Shown: positions 8,473-18,191, numbered from the stretch's first letter. The stretch: DNA of 64,000 bases from Rhizobacter sp. Root1221 (GCF_001425785.1 NZ_LMDI01000007.1:62001-126000), one strand, 5' to 3'. Program-made: numbers and translations. Notes: generated by a model not told the origin, from the sequence alone.

Positions 8473-8537
8473 GCCGACAGTTCGCGCCGACAGTTCGCGC
8501 CGACAGTTCGCGCCGACAGCTCGCGCCGACAGTTCGC
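8473..8537. repeat. 13-bp tandem repeat, five copies
   Basis: Five head-to-tail copies of GCCGACAGTTCGC; copies 1, 2, 3 and 5 are identical and copy 4 has one T-to-C change. It lies just after the stop of the small minus-strand gene at 8547. The unit length is not a multiple of three and the block is non-coding in the frames I trust. Confidence 0.95.
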
Positions 8538-8546
8538 GCAAGCCCG

Positions 8547-8798
8547 TCACACGCGCGGCTTGCCCGGCGACTTCTGCTTCTGGTAGGCCTCGTTCGACGG
8601 GGGACCGCGATCGGTGTCCACACGGCCGGCCGCCACGTCGTCGTGCGCCTGGCGCATCTTCGGACGCGGCTCGCTGCGCTGGCTGTCGGCCGACTCGTCG
8701 CGTTCGTGCGGCAGGCGTGGCACCGACTCGGGCACGCCGGTCTTGCCGGGGCCGGTCTGCACCGGACGGGTGTGGGGTTGGGGCTTGTCAGCGGCCAT
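8547..8798 (-). CDS. Small hydrophilic hypothetical protein
   Basis: 83 residues starting MAADKPQPHTRPVQTGPGKT. The sequence is rich in Pro, Asp, Glu, Arg and Gln with no hydrophobic core, so it is probably largely disordered. Motifs such as RLPHERDESADSQ and AAGRVDTDRGPP resemble small uncharacterised proteins I know from Burkholderiales, but no function is established. The ATG at 8798 has a GGAG ribosome site about 9 nt upstream; the same frame stays open further upstream but that part has no coding character. Not in an obvious operon. Confidence 0.5.
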   Translation of the reverse strand: MAADKPQPHTRPVQTGPGKTGVPESVPRLPHERDESADSQRSEPRPKMRQAHDDVAAGRVDTDRGPPSNEAYQKQKSPGKPRV

Positions 8799-9215
8799 GG
8801 CGGGGCTCCGTGTTGCGCGCCGGCACGGCATGCGGCCCGGCGCTGGGCCAACGATAGGCGGCCACGTGCAGCAGGCCCAGGGCGGCACACTCAACCCCGT
8901 GTAGGACGACGCCGGATTCACGAGACCCCTCTCCCGCAGCACGAAATAAAAGGCGCCCGGCCGCACCTGGCCGGGCGCCTTCCTCTCTTCCTCGCTCTCT
9001 CTCCTTCGGGCCTCCTCCTGCCCTCTCCTCCACAATTCAACGCATGTACTTGCCGCCGGGGCCCACGATCGTGATCTCGACGAGCGGGTAGTCGACGTGG
9101 ATTCTTGCAATACTGCACACCCGTTCAACAAGGGGGAAACCCGCGCATCGGGAGGGGCGATGCCGAGAAACGTGACCGGCATCACGCCCTGCAAGGGCGT
9201 CCGCCGAACGGGCGT
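8799..9215. other. 417-bp intergenic region
   Basis: Holds the minus-strand terminator at 8943-8981 and, at 9037-9115, a short minus-strand reading frame ending IVGPGGKYMR that looks protein-like but has no ATG start. I find no complete gene here. Confidence 0.6.
8943..8981 (-). terminator. Rho-independent terminator
   Basis: A 13-bp perfect stem (AAGGCGCCCGGCC with GGCCGGGCGCCTT, loop GCACCT) is followed on the minus strand by TTTATTT. It would end transcripts coming from the kinase operon at 9216-13506. Confidence 0.8.
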
Positions 9216-11636
9216 TCAGTTCGACTGCTTGAAGGCCATCACGGCCTGGTTGCGCAAGGTGCGAAGCAGCGAGAGTTCCTTCTCTCCGAGGTTGATGCCG
9301 CCCGGTTCGGCCTTGTCCGCATAGATGAGGGCGAACGGCGCCCCCTTCATGAGCAGCGGCAGCAGCAGGAACGCGGGCGCGTTCACCGACTTGCGGTACC
9401 ACGCGGGCAGCCGCGCGGCGATGTTGCCGACGGTGGTGTCGGTGATGAGCGTGTCGGCGCCCTTCAGGCACACCGCGGTGAAGAGGTCGGGCGGCGTGCC
9501 GGCGGCCGGCTTGAGGGCCACCTTGAAGTTCTGTGACACCACCTCGACACCCTGCCCCAGCCCGAAACGGCCGGTGAGCGTCTCGGTCTTCGGGTCGCGC
9601 AGGCAGAAGACGATGCGCTGGAAACCGAGGGCGCGCAGCATGGTCTCGAGGATCATGCGCAACACCTCGTTCAGCTTGAAATCCTCGACCATCGTGTTCG
9701 TGATGTCCTGGATGCCGGCGGCCAGCATGGCGGCTGCGCGCTGCCCGTCGTCGGGCGACGACGGGTGGCCGGCCCGGGCATCGATGTCGGCACCCGTCGG
9801 CAGCGTGGCATGCAGTGCGTGTTCCGTGAGGCTGTCGGGCGGTTCGGTCGAGCCCGTGCCGTTGCCCCGGGACACCAGCAGCTTGCGCATGGGCGAACCC
9901 GGCTGCACCTGCAGCCCCATCGCGCGGGCGAGCTCGGCCACCCGCTGCTGGGCCAGCACGGCAGCGGCCTGCATCTCGCGGGCGCTGACACCCAGCACGC
10001 GCGTGTACTTCTCGGCGACGCGGGCGATGGCCGCGCTGGACTGCCCCGGTTCGGCCTGCAGCAGCACGTCAGTCACCTCGTTGGCCACGAATGCCATCCA
10101 GCGCTGGCGCTCGCCCGGCTTGTCTGACGGGCGTGGAGGCACGTCGCCCGTGGGCTTGCGCATGCAGCGCTGGAGCCCTTCCGGCAGCCCCCACGCCTTG
10201 GCCACGCCCACGCCGAGTTCCTCGAAGCTCAGGCCCAGCACCTTGAACGACACCGCGTCCTCGCTGGGCACCGGGGTGCCGGGTGAGACCGGTGCGGTGC
10301 GCAGGCTGCGCACCTGGCGCGCCTCTTCCGGGAAGTAGAACTCGGTGAGGAGGCGCCCCAGGTTCTGGAACATGGCACCGATGAACGCTTCCTCGCCGTC
10401 ACGTGCGGCAGCGCCCAGTTCGCTGGCGAGCGAACCGGCCATCAGCGAGCGAAGGAACTCCTCCTTGAGCTGGTTGGCATGCGCCTTGTCGTGCATGTGC
10501 TCCAGCAGCACGAGGCTGAGCGCCATGTTGCGGATGCCGGCGAACCCGATGAGCGCCACCGCCCGCGAGACGGTGCTGATGCTGCCCCCGCCCGCCTGGC
10601 TGAAGTGCGCGGTGTTGACCATGCGCAGCAGCTTGTTCGTGAGCGCCACGTCCTTCAGGATCTCGCCCGAGAGGCTCGACAGGCTCTCGTTTTCGGAGTT
10701 GGCCACGCGCTGGATGCGTCCCACCGAATCGGACAGCGCCGGAAAATCGGTTTTGTGACGCATGCGGCGCAGCAGGAAATCGAGCGTGCCGCTGCCACCG
10801 GCGGCCGCATCCGTGCTGCCCGGCGGATTGAGCCACTGCAGCAGCGCATCGCGCAGTTCGGCCGCGCTGGCGTGCCGTTTCAGCGGGTCGCGTGCCATGC
10901 CACGCAGCACGATGGCCCGCAGCGTGTCGTCGGCCTCCGGCGGAATGCCATCGGGCAAGGCCAAGTCTTCGTGGGTTACGCGGTACATGGCCCGGTAGGG
11001 GTCGCGCTCGGCGATCACCGGGCGGCCGGCCAGCAACTCGGCCAGCACCAGGGCCGCGGAAAACACGTCCATGGCCGGCGCGGGCTTGACCCCTTGCGTG
11101 GCCTCGGGCGACAGGTAGCCCGGCGTGCCCACCACCTGCTGCTTCGCGGCATCGGTGACCCGGGCCGCGATGCCGAAGTCCATCACCCGCGGGCGGGCCT
11201 GGTCGTCGAGCAGGATGTTCGAGGGTTTCAGGTCGCGGTGCACCACGCCAGCGGCATGCGCCACCTGCAGCGCATCGAGCACATGCACGATCAACTGCAC
11301 CGCCTCGCGGACGGGCATGGGCCCCTTGGCCTTCAGCCGTTCGGCCAGCGTGCCGCCGGCCACGTACTCGAACACCAGGTAGGCCTGGTGCTCGTGCATG
11401 TCCGCCTCGAAGAGCGGCACGATGTGCGGGTGGTTCAGGCGGCTGACGCTGCGCGCCTCCTGCAGCCACGGATTCACGGCGTTGACCGTGGCGCCCACGT
11501 GCATCAGCTTGACCGCCACCTCGCGCTCCAGGCGCGGGTCGAACGCGAGCCACACGGTGGCTTGCGCACCACGGCCAAGCTGGCGGCGCAGCTCGAATCG
11601 GCCAAGGGTCGCCGCGGCGGGAGCGAGGAAAGTCAT
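9216..11636 (-). CDS. Ser/Thr protein kinase with HDOD and GAF domains
   Basis: 806 residues. An intact Hanks-type kinase occupies about residues 12-275: Gly loop GRGAQATVW (21-29), Lys43 in VAVK, Glu60, HRDLKPSN (133-140), DFG at 153-155 and GTPGYLSPE (170-178). An HDOD domain follows (about 290-500; ILKDVALTNKLLRMVNTAHF, VALIGFAGIRNMAL), then a C-terminal GAF domain (about 640-800; FKLNEVLRMILETMLRALGF). No membrane segment, so probably cytoplasmic, unlike many PknB kinases. HDOD proteins act in signalling in several bacteria, including c-di-GMP and cell-cycle pathways; the target here is unknown. It lies 22 bp after the pseudokinase gene and is probably co-transcribed with it. Confidence 0.85.
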   Translation of the reverse strand: MTFLAPAAATLGRFELRRQLGRGAQATVWLAFDPRLEREVAVKLMHVGATVNAVNPWLQEARSVSRLNHPHIVPLFEADMHEHQAYLVFEYVAGGTLAERLKAKGPMPVREAVQLIVHVLDALQVAHAAGVVHRDLKPSNILLDDQARPRVMDFGIAARVTDAAKQQVVGTPGYLSPEATQGVKPAPAMDVFSAALVLAELLAGRPVIAERDPYRAMYRVTHEDLALPDGIPPEADDTLRAIVLRGMARDPLKRHASAAELRDALLQWLNPPGSTDAAAGGSGTLDFLLRRMRHKTDFPALSDSVGRIQRVANSENESLSSLSGEILKDVALTNKLLRMVNTAHFSQAGGGSISTVSRAVALIGFAGIRNMALSLVLLEHMHDKAHANQLKEEFLRSLMAGSLASELGAAARDGEEAFIGAMFQNLGRLLTEFYFPEEARQVRSLRTAPVSPGTPVPSEDAVSFKVLGLSFEELGVGVAKAWGLPEGLQRCMRKPTGDVPPRPSDKPGERQRWMAFVANEVTDVLLQAEPGQSSAAIARVAEKYTRVLGVSAREMQAAAVLAQQRVAELARAMGLQVQPGSPMRKLLVSRGNGTGSTEPPDSLTEHALHATLPTGADIDARAGHPSSPDDGQRAAAMLAAGIQDITNTMVEDFKLNEVLRMILETMLRALGFQRIVFCLRDPKTETLTGRFGLGQGVEVVSQNFKVALKPAAGTPPDLFTAVCLKGADTLITDTTVGNIAARLPAWYRKSVNAPAFLLLPLLMKGAPFALIYADKAEPGGINLGEKELSLLRTLRNQAVMAFKQSN

Positions 11637-11658
11637 GGAGGGCGTTGCGCGAGGCAGG

Positions 11659-13506
11659 TCAGTGGGCGTTGCGCGACGCGATCGAGCGGGCGAACGCCGA
11701 TGGCGCAGCCGGCGCGGGCGCCTCGGACGACGGTGCCGGCGCCGACCCGCGCGGTGTCGCCACCGATGTGCCGGTCTTGAGCGCGGCGCGCGCGCCCTGC
11801 AGGGCCTCACCGATCTCGCGGGACGTGACCTCGAGCACGCGGCCGTAGCGCTGCGCCACCGCCGCCAACGCCGCGCCCACCTTCGTGGGCGGCACCTCGG
11901 TGATCACATCCACCACCTCGTTGGCGATGCTGGCGGCGATGCGAAGCATGTCGCCGTCGCTGTCCGCTGCGCGCACGGGCCGTTCCACCGGGAGACGGCG
12001 CACCATGTGCAGCACCTCGTCATTGAGACCCCAGTGCCGCGCCACGGCGGCGCCGAGGCTTTCGCTGTCGACCCCGAGCACGGCAAACGACGCCGCAGCC
12101 TCGGTCATGCCGGGTTCCTCGGGTTCACCGGCAGCGGCCGGCGGCAAGGTCTTCATCAGGTCGCGGATCTGCCCGGCTTCCTCGGGGAAGTGGTACTGGA
12201 CCAGAAGGCGCCCCAGGTTCTGGAGCACCGTGACGAGGTAGACGACCTCGGGGTCGTACCCCGCCGGCCGCAGGATCTGGGCGGTGTGGCCGGCCAGCCG
12301 CACGCGGTCCATGAGCTTTTCGAGCGATTCGGCCTGGGGCTCGGACAGCGGGCCGGGCCAGGCGCGCAGCGCCGAGGCGGCCTGGCGCAAGCCCTTGAGG
12401 CCCACCAGCGCGATGGCCCGCCGCAGGGTCAGCACGGGTGCACTCCCCGACGCCTGGGTGCCTTGGACCTGGGCGGAATTCACGTGGCGCAGCAGCTCGA
12501 AGCTCAGCGCCATGTCCTGCAGCACCTGCTCGGCCATTTCATCGGTGCGCTGGCCTTCGGCCAACGCGAGCCGGGCCACGCGGGCACCCACGCCCGGCGT
12601 GGCCGGCAGGTGGCCCACGGTGTGCAGGCGGTCGAGCAGCAGGGCCAGTGGCCCCCCTGAATCGGCCGCGGCGGCTTCACGCCAGCCGTTCAGCGCCGTG
12701 AGCAGCGTGCGGGCGTTGTGGTACCGCTGGCGCTCCTGGCGGTCGGTGGCGCGGTTGGCGATGGCGCGCAGGCCCTCGGCCACCGGCTGGGGCGTGGTCC
12801 AGGGCAGCCGGATGATGTCGCGTCCCGTGGGCGGGAGGCGGTCGACGACCTTGGCCGTGTCGGGCTCTTCGAGCGCCGGCTGGCCGCACAACAGCAGGTG
12901 CAGCAGCACGCCAGCGGTCAGCACGTCGCGGCGGGCCGCCGCGCGGCCGGCCTGCAGGCCGTTGACGTCCACCGGGGCCGTGCGGCCACCGGCATCGGCC
13001 GAATGGGCCACGCCACAGGCGGCCAGGGCCATGATGCGCACCACTCCCTGCTCGCTCACGAGCACCTGATGGGGTTGCAGGTCACCGTGGGCCACGCCGG
13101 CCTCATGGGCAAACGCGAGGCCCTCGAGCAGCTGGATGGTCCATTCGACCGCATCGGCCGCGGCCATGGACCGCTGTGCCTCGAGGCGTTCGCCCAGCGT
13201 CTGGCCCAGCTCGCGGTCGACGGCCACGTAGGGCCAGTGTTCGTGCACACCGATCTCGACCACGTGGGCAAGGTTCGGGTGGTTCAGGCGCGCGGCCCGC
13301 TCGGCCTCGCTCTTCCACGCATGCAGTGCGGCCTCGTCGGCCGGCTGCACGCGGGGCATCGTCAGCATGACCTCCTGCGAGGACCGCGGATCGAACGCGA
13401 GCCACGCCATGCTCCGCACGCTCTTGCCCAGCAGCCGGCGCAGTTCGAAGCGGCCGAACGCCCGTGTGGGCGGCGGCTTGGCAGCAGGGGTATCGGTGGC
13501 GGACAT
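11659..13506 (-). CDS. Pseudokinase-HDOD protein
   Basis: 615 residues with the same front layout as its downstream neighbour: it aligns from FGRFELRRLLG against LGRFELRRQLG. The kinase domain is degenerate: the VAVK lysine is Thr49 (EVMLTM), HRDLKPSN is HGDLQPHQ (140-147; Asp142 kept, Asn replaced by Gln), DFG Asp is Ala (RIMALAACG), and the Gly loop reads GKSVRSM. It should therefore not phosphorylate. The HDOD part (VLQDMALSFELLRHVNSAQ, ALVGLKGLRQAASALR) follows at about residues 290-510; no GAF. The tail is Ala/Pro/Ser-rich. Inference: a partner or regulator of the active kinase made 22 bp downstream, arisen by duplication. Confidence 0.82.
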   Translation of the reverse strand: MSATDTPAAKPPPTRAFGRFELRRLLGKSVRSMAWLAFDPRSSQEVMLTMPRVQPADEAALHAWKSEAERAARLNHPNLAHVVEIGVHEHWPYVAVDRELGQTLGERLEAQRSMAAADAVEWTIQLLEGLAFAHEAGVAHGDLQPHQVLVSEQGVVRIMALAACGVAHSADAGGRTAPVDVNGLQAGRAAARRDVLTAGVLLHLLLCGQPALEEPDTAKVVDRLPPTGRDIIRLPWTTPQPVAEGLRAIANRATDRQERQRYHNARTLLTALNGWREAAAADSGGPLALLLDRLHTVGHLPATPGVGARVARLALAEGQRTDEMAEQVLQDMALSFELLRHVNSAQVQGTQASGSAPVLTLRRAIALVGLKGLRQAASALRAWPGPLSEPQAESLEKLMDRVRLAGHTAQILRPAGYDPEVVYLVTVLQNLGRLLVQYHFPEEAGQIRDLMKTLPPAAAGEPEEPGMTEAAASFAVLGVDSESLGAAVARHWGLNDEVLHMVRRLPVERPVRAADSDGDMLRIAASIANEVVDVITEVPPTKVGAALAAVAQRYGRVLEVTSREIGEALQGARAALKTGTSVATPRGSAPAPSSEAPAPAAPSAFARSIASRNAH

Positions 13507-13773
13507 CGGCGTCGGATCGGCGAATTCGGGGGGATGGCAGTTCTACCGTATTGGAACTCGGCAACCTGTCGGCGATGCGCTGATCAAGTGCCCGAAAGCG
13601 GGCCTAATCCCGGTTCCTGCGACTGATGAACCCCTCGCTCGCACGACCTCGCTATCGGGGCCATAGCAGGGGTGTCGGCGCCCTCGAAGGCAGTGTGCGA
13701 ACCTTTGTGTCAAAATTGCCCCACCTTTCCACTTGGCCTTCCGCACGAGTGGCCCATGCTTTAGGACCCGACC

Positions 13774-14103
13774 ATGAGCAGCGAACTGATCAAACACACC
13801 ACGGACGCATCTTTCGACAGCGACGTGCTTCAAGCCGGCCAGCCAGTGCTGGTGGACTATTGGGCCGAGTGGTGTGGCCCTTGCAAGATGATCGCCCCGA
13901 TCCTCGACGAAGTATCGAAAGACTACGACGGCCGCCTGAAGATCGCCAAGATGAACGTCGACGAAAACCGCGACGTGCCCGCCAAGTTCGGCATCCGTGG
14001 CATTCCCACGCTGATGCTGTTCAAGGACGGCCAGCTTGCCGCCACGAAAGTGGGTGCATTGTCGAAAGCCCAGTTGACGGCGTTCCTCGACGGTCATCTA
14101 TAA
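13774..14103 (+). CDS. trxA: Thioredoxin 1
   Basis: Cytoplasmic disulfide reductant for ribonucleotide reductase, methionine sulfoxide reductase and others. The 109-residue product has the redox motif WCGPCK with Cys34 and Cys37, the buried Asp in VLVDYWAEW, and the cis-proline loop RGIPTL. Length is standard. It is followed by rho, as in many proteobacteria, with a 344-bp structured gap. The 267 bp upstream of the start hold no gene I can support. Confidence 0.97.
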   Translation: MSSELIKHTTDASFDSDVLQAGQPVLVDYWAEWCGPCKMIAPILDEVSKDYDGRLKIAKMNVDENRDVPAKFGIRGIPTLMLFKDGQLAATKVGALSKAQLTAFLDGHL

Positions 14104-14243
14104 TCTGCTCAACGTGCGATGAAGCCGGCGTTCGCTGAACCCAGCCGCCCCGACTTCACCGCCTGAGATTTGCCACCCGGCCTGCCAGGCCTCGTTCTGG
14201 CGGCGTCCGGGTTCGGCCCCCCTCCCCTGCTTTTTGGTTGTAC

Positions 14244-14320
14244 CCGGGCTTTGCCCGGTCTGTATGTCCGGGCAAAGCCCGGTTCGGTATGCCCGGTCCT
14301 GATCGGGCCATCCGGTTTTT
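14244..14320 (+). promoter_or_regulatory. Structured leader of rho with nested hairpins
   Basis: Within the 344-bp trxA-rho gap, CCGGGCTTTGCCCGG (14244-14258) is perfectly complementary to CCGGGCAAAGCCCGG (14268-14282). Each arm can also fold on itself (CCGGGC with GCCCGG), so two small hairpins or one long one are alternatives. A third hairpin, GCCCG with CGGGC (14291-14308), is followed by a T5 run at 14316-14320. This resembles an attenuator. The rest of the gap (14104-14243 and 14321-14447) shows no gene. Confidence 0.6.
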
Positions 14321-14447
14321 CCGCGAGTTTCCCGCGGGCCTCCACCGGCCAGTCCATCGGCTTGACGTGGGTGCCATTGCAGTGACACGCGCGGCACACT
14401 GCCAGCCCAGCGCCAGCCCAGCTGGTTTCATCCCAGGGTCCCCACCC

Positions 14448-15710
<1,263 letters not shown>

Positions 15711-15764
15711 CGCCCCGACGCATCCCCGGGGGCCCCGCCCCCCAGGCCGTGCGCACGAAAATGT

Positions 15765-15793
15765 GGCGCATGGCCGTTCTCTGACGTTATAAT
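15765..15793 (+). promoter_or_regulatory. Predicted promoter of rpmE2
   Basis: A perfect TATAAT at 15788-15793 lies 80 bp before the rpmE2 ATG. The -35 hexamer is poorly matched. It suggests rpmE2 has its own promoter rather than only read-through from rho. Confidence 0.5.
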
Positions 15794-15873
15794 CTGCGGT
15801 TTCCCGCATTCTGGAAAGTGCTCCGAACGGTTCGGCGTGGCTTCCGGGTTCACCAGCGACAAAAGGCATTCCG

Positions 15874-16128
15874 ATGAAAGAAGGCATTCACCCCAACTAC
15901 CGCGACATCTGCTTCGTGGACTTGTCGAACGGTTTCAAGTTCGTGGTGCGTTCGTGCGCGCAAACGAAGGAAATGACCAAGCTCGACGACGGCCGTGAAG
16001 TGCCGCTGTTCAAGCTCGAAACCACGAGCGAATCGCACCCCTTCTACACCGGCACGCAGAAGAGCGTGGACTCGCTGGGCGGCCGTGTCGAGAAGTTCCG
16101 CAACAAGTTCGCCCACCTGAAGAAGTGA
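15874..16128 (+). CDS. rpmE2: 50S ribosomal protein L31 type B
   Basis: 84-residue ribosomal protein of the large subunit that bridges to the small subunit. It begins MKEGIHPNYRDICFVDLSNG and has SESHPFYTGTQK and GGRVEKFRNKF near the C-terminus. The four zinc cysteines (CxxC pair) of the type A form are missing; the two cysteines present (Cys13 and Cys28) do not form such motifs, so it is the zinc-independent type B. In many bacteria this form replaces the zinc form when zinc is scarce. It has its own promoter and a strong terminator after it. Confidence 0.95.
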   Translation: MKEGIHPNYRDICFVDLSNGFKFVVRSCAQTKEMTKLDDGREVPLFKLETTSESHPFYTGTQKSVDSLGGRVEKFRNKFAHLKK

Positions 16129-16185
16129 TCTTCAGGCTGCGCACGCAGCTTGTGCGGCACCTTCGCAGGAAGGTGCCACCCACGG

Positions 16186-16211
16186 AAAAGGCAGCTTCGG
16201 CTGCCTTTTTT
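16186..16211 (+). terminator. Rho-independent terminator of rpmE2
   Basis: Stem AAGGCAGC with GCTGCCTT around a TTCG tetraloop, followed by a T-run. A second hairpin (GGCACCTTC with GAAGGTGCC, 16156-16177) sits just upstream. Confidence 0.88.
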
Positions 16212-16355
16212 GTTGCCTGGTTTTCGGTGCCCGGAAACCAGGCCCCCGGGAGAAGGCACCCTCGGCCCCCTATTTTGTTGCCTTGGTTTTCATTGCAGCA
16301 TCACGGTGCGGCCGCGCTTGCGGCATCATCTCGACCTTTGTGACACGCTGACCCC

Positions 16356-18023
16356 TTGAACTCGCCGAATCCCGCCCTTGTCACCGAACGCGCGGCCACG
16401 CGCCTGCCGCGGGTCGCCCTGCTGTTGCTGTGCGCGGCCTACCTGCTGCCGGGCCTGTTCGGCCGTGACCCCTGGAAGAGCGCCGACATCACGGCGTTCG
16501 GCTACATGGTGAGCCTCGCCAAGGGCCACGGGTCCTGGCTCATGCCCACCGTGGGGGGCTTGCCGGGCGACGGCGCGCTGCTGCCGTACTGGCTGGGAGC
16601 CGGGTTCATCGAACTGCTGGGGCCGTGGCTGGGGGCGCCGCTGGCGGCCCGCATCCCGTTCGCGCTGCTGCTGGGCCTGGTGATGATGCTGACCTGGTAC
16701 AGCACCTTCCACCTGGCGCGCACCGAGGCCGCTCAACCGCTCGCCTTTGCCTTCGGCGGGGAGGCCAAACCCATCGACTACGCCCGTGCGGTGGCCGATG
16801 GCGCGCTGCTCGCGCTGATCGCCACGCTCGGCCTGCTGCAGCTCGGACATGAAACCACCCCCGAACTCGGCCAGTTGGCCGGGGCGGCGCTGTTTCTCTA
16901 TGCCCTCGCTGCGAGCCCGTTCCGGGTGAAGCAGTCCCGCGCCGCCGTGCTGGCGTCGTTGCCGGTGATGGCCGCCAGCGGCGCACCCAGCATCGCCATG
17001 GCGCTCGGGGTGGCCGGCATCATCCTCTGCACCCAGTCCAGCTACGAGGCGGTGCGCAAGCAGGTGGTGTGGGTGATCGGCGCCATGGTGCTGGCCGTGA
17101 TGGCCGCCACCGTGTTCGGCGCCTGGGGCTGGCGCCTGCGCTACGACCGGATCGGGTCGCTCGTGGCCCTGCTGCGCCAGTTGCTGTGGTTCCTGTGGCC
17201 CGCCTGGCCACTGGCCTTGTGGACCCTCTGGCGCTGGCGCAAGCACCTGCTGCACCGGCACATCTCGGTGCCACTGGCCGGGGTGCTGATCGCGCTGGCC
17301 GCCTTTCTGGCCATGGGCCGATCCGACCGGGCCCTGATGCTCGCCCTGCCCTCGCTGGCCGTGCTGGCCGCGTTCATCCTGCCCACGCTGCAGCGCAGCA
17401 CGGCTGCCGCGCTCGACTGGTTCTCGGTGTTCTTCTTCACCATCGGCGCGCTGTTCATCTGGGTGATGTACGTGGCCATGCAGACGGGTTGGCCTGCCAA
17501 GCCGGCGGCCAACGTGGCCAAGCTGGCCATCGGGTTCACGCCCACGTTCTCGTGGATCGCCCTGGTGCTGGCATTGCTGGGGTCGGCGGCCTGGCTGTGG
17601 CTCGTCCAGTGGCGCACGGGCCGCAACCGGCATCCGCTGTGGAAGAGCCTCGTGCTGCCCGCCAGCGGCGTGGCGCTGTGCTGGCTCCTCGCGATGACGC
17701 TGTGGCTGCCGGTGCTCGACTACGGCCTGAGCTACCGGGCCCTCGTGGCCCGCGCCAGCCCGCACGTGCCGCCCGGCGCCTGCGTGGCTGCACCCGGCAT
17801 GAACCGCGGCCTGATCGTCGCGTTCGAGTATTTCGGCGGCTACGCGGTGGACGCGGTCAGCGACGAACAGAGTTCGGACTGCCCCGTGCTGGTGGTCACC
17901 GAGAACCGGGTGGATCGCCCGGCGGTCAGCGTGGGCTGGACGCTGGTGGCACGCGAGGTGCGCCCCACCGACAACGACACGATCGTGGCGATCTACAAGC
18001 GCACGCGCCTGGCCGATCGCTGA
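16356..18023 (+). CDS. GT-C type (ArnT-like) integral membrane glycosyltransferase
   Basis: 555 residues, mostly hydrophobic, with about 11-12 membrane segments and a C-terminal soluble part of about 110 residues. The first periplasmic loop after helix 1 reads FGRDPWKSADITAFGYM; an Asp in this loop is the expected catalytic residue of GT39/GT83 enzymes that use polyprenyl-phosphate sugars. The pattern fits the ArnT/PMT superfamily, although the sugar and acceptor are unknown. The start is uncertain: the frame opens at TTG 16356 without a clear Shine-Dalgarno, and the first in-frame ATG is about 50 residues in, after the first helix. It converges on phoR across the inverted repeat at 18031. 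Confidence 0.7.
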   Translation: MNSPNPALVTERAATRLPRVALLLLCAAYLLPGLFGRDPWKSADITAFGYMVSLAKGHGSWLMPTVGGLPGDGALLPYWLGAGFIELLGPWLGAPLAARIPFALLLGLVMMLTWYSTFHLARTEAAQPLAFAFGGEAKPIDYARAVADGALLALIATLGLLQLGHETTPELGQLAGAALFLYALAASPFRVKQSRAAVLASLPVMAASGAPSIAMALGVAGIILCTQSSYEAVRKQVVWVIGAMVLAVMAATVFGAWGWRLRYDRIGSLVALLRQLLWFLWPAWPLALWTLWRWRKHLLHRHISVPLAGVLIALAAFLAMGRSDRALMLALPSLAVLAAFILPTLQRSTAAALDWFSVFFFTIGALFIWVMYVAMQTGWPAKPAANVAKLAIGFTPTFSWIALVLALLGSAAWLWLVQWRTGRNRHPLWKSLVLPASGVALCWLLAMTLWLPVLDYGLSYRALVARASPHVPPGACVAAPGMNRGLIVAFEYFGGYAVDAVSDEQSSDCPVLVVTENRVDRPAVSVGWTLVAREVRPTDNDTIVAIYKRTRLADR

Positions 18024-18030
18024 TCGGATC

Positions 18031-18191
18031 AGAGGCTGAGAGTTTTTCGAGCGTGCCCGAGCAGCACGCCAAAAGGCGGCCGATCTAGGCGCGAAGCGCA
18101 GCCATAGCTCGGGCTATGGCGAGCATTCGCAACGACGAGCGGCCGTCTTTTGGCGTGATGAGCGGGCATGATCGAAAGACTCTCAGCCTCT
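18031..18191. repeat. Long imperfect inverted repeat between converging genes
   Basis: The first ~55 bases (AGAGGCTGAGAGTTTTTCGA onward) match the reverse complement of the last ~55 (AGAGGCTGAGAGTCTTTCGA on the minus strand) at about four of five positions, including GCACGCCAAAAGGCGGCCG versus TCACGCCAAAAGACGGCCG. The centre is the near-perfect CCATAGCTCGGGCTATGG. RNA from either strand would fold into one hairpin of about 160 nt. It fills the gap after the membrane protein gene and reaches the phoR stop codon, so it may end transcription both ways; it looks like a copy of a mobile intergenic repeat. Confidence 0.85.

Noticed and set aside
8473-8537. Possible CRISPR array
   Set aside because: The repeats are 13 bp, directly adjacent and without spacers, and no cas genes are in the window.
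13507-13773. A tRNA or small RNA gene upstream of trxA
   Set aside because: No cloverleaf arms or T-loop consensus could be found, and no strong hairpin plus T-run.
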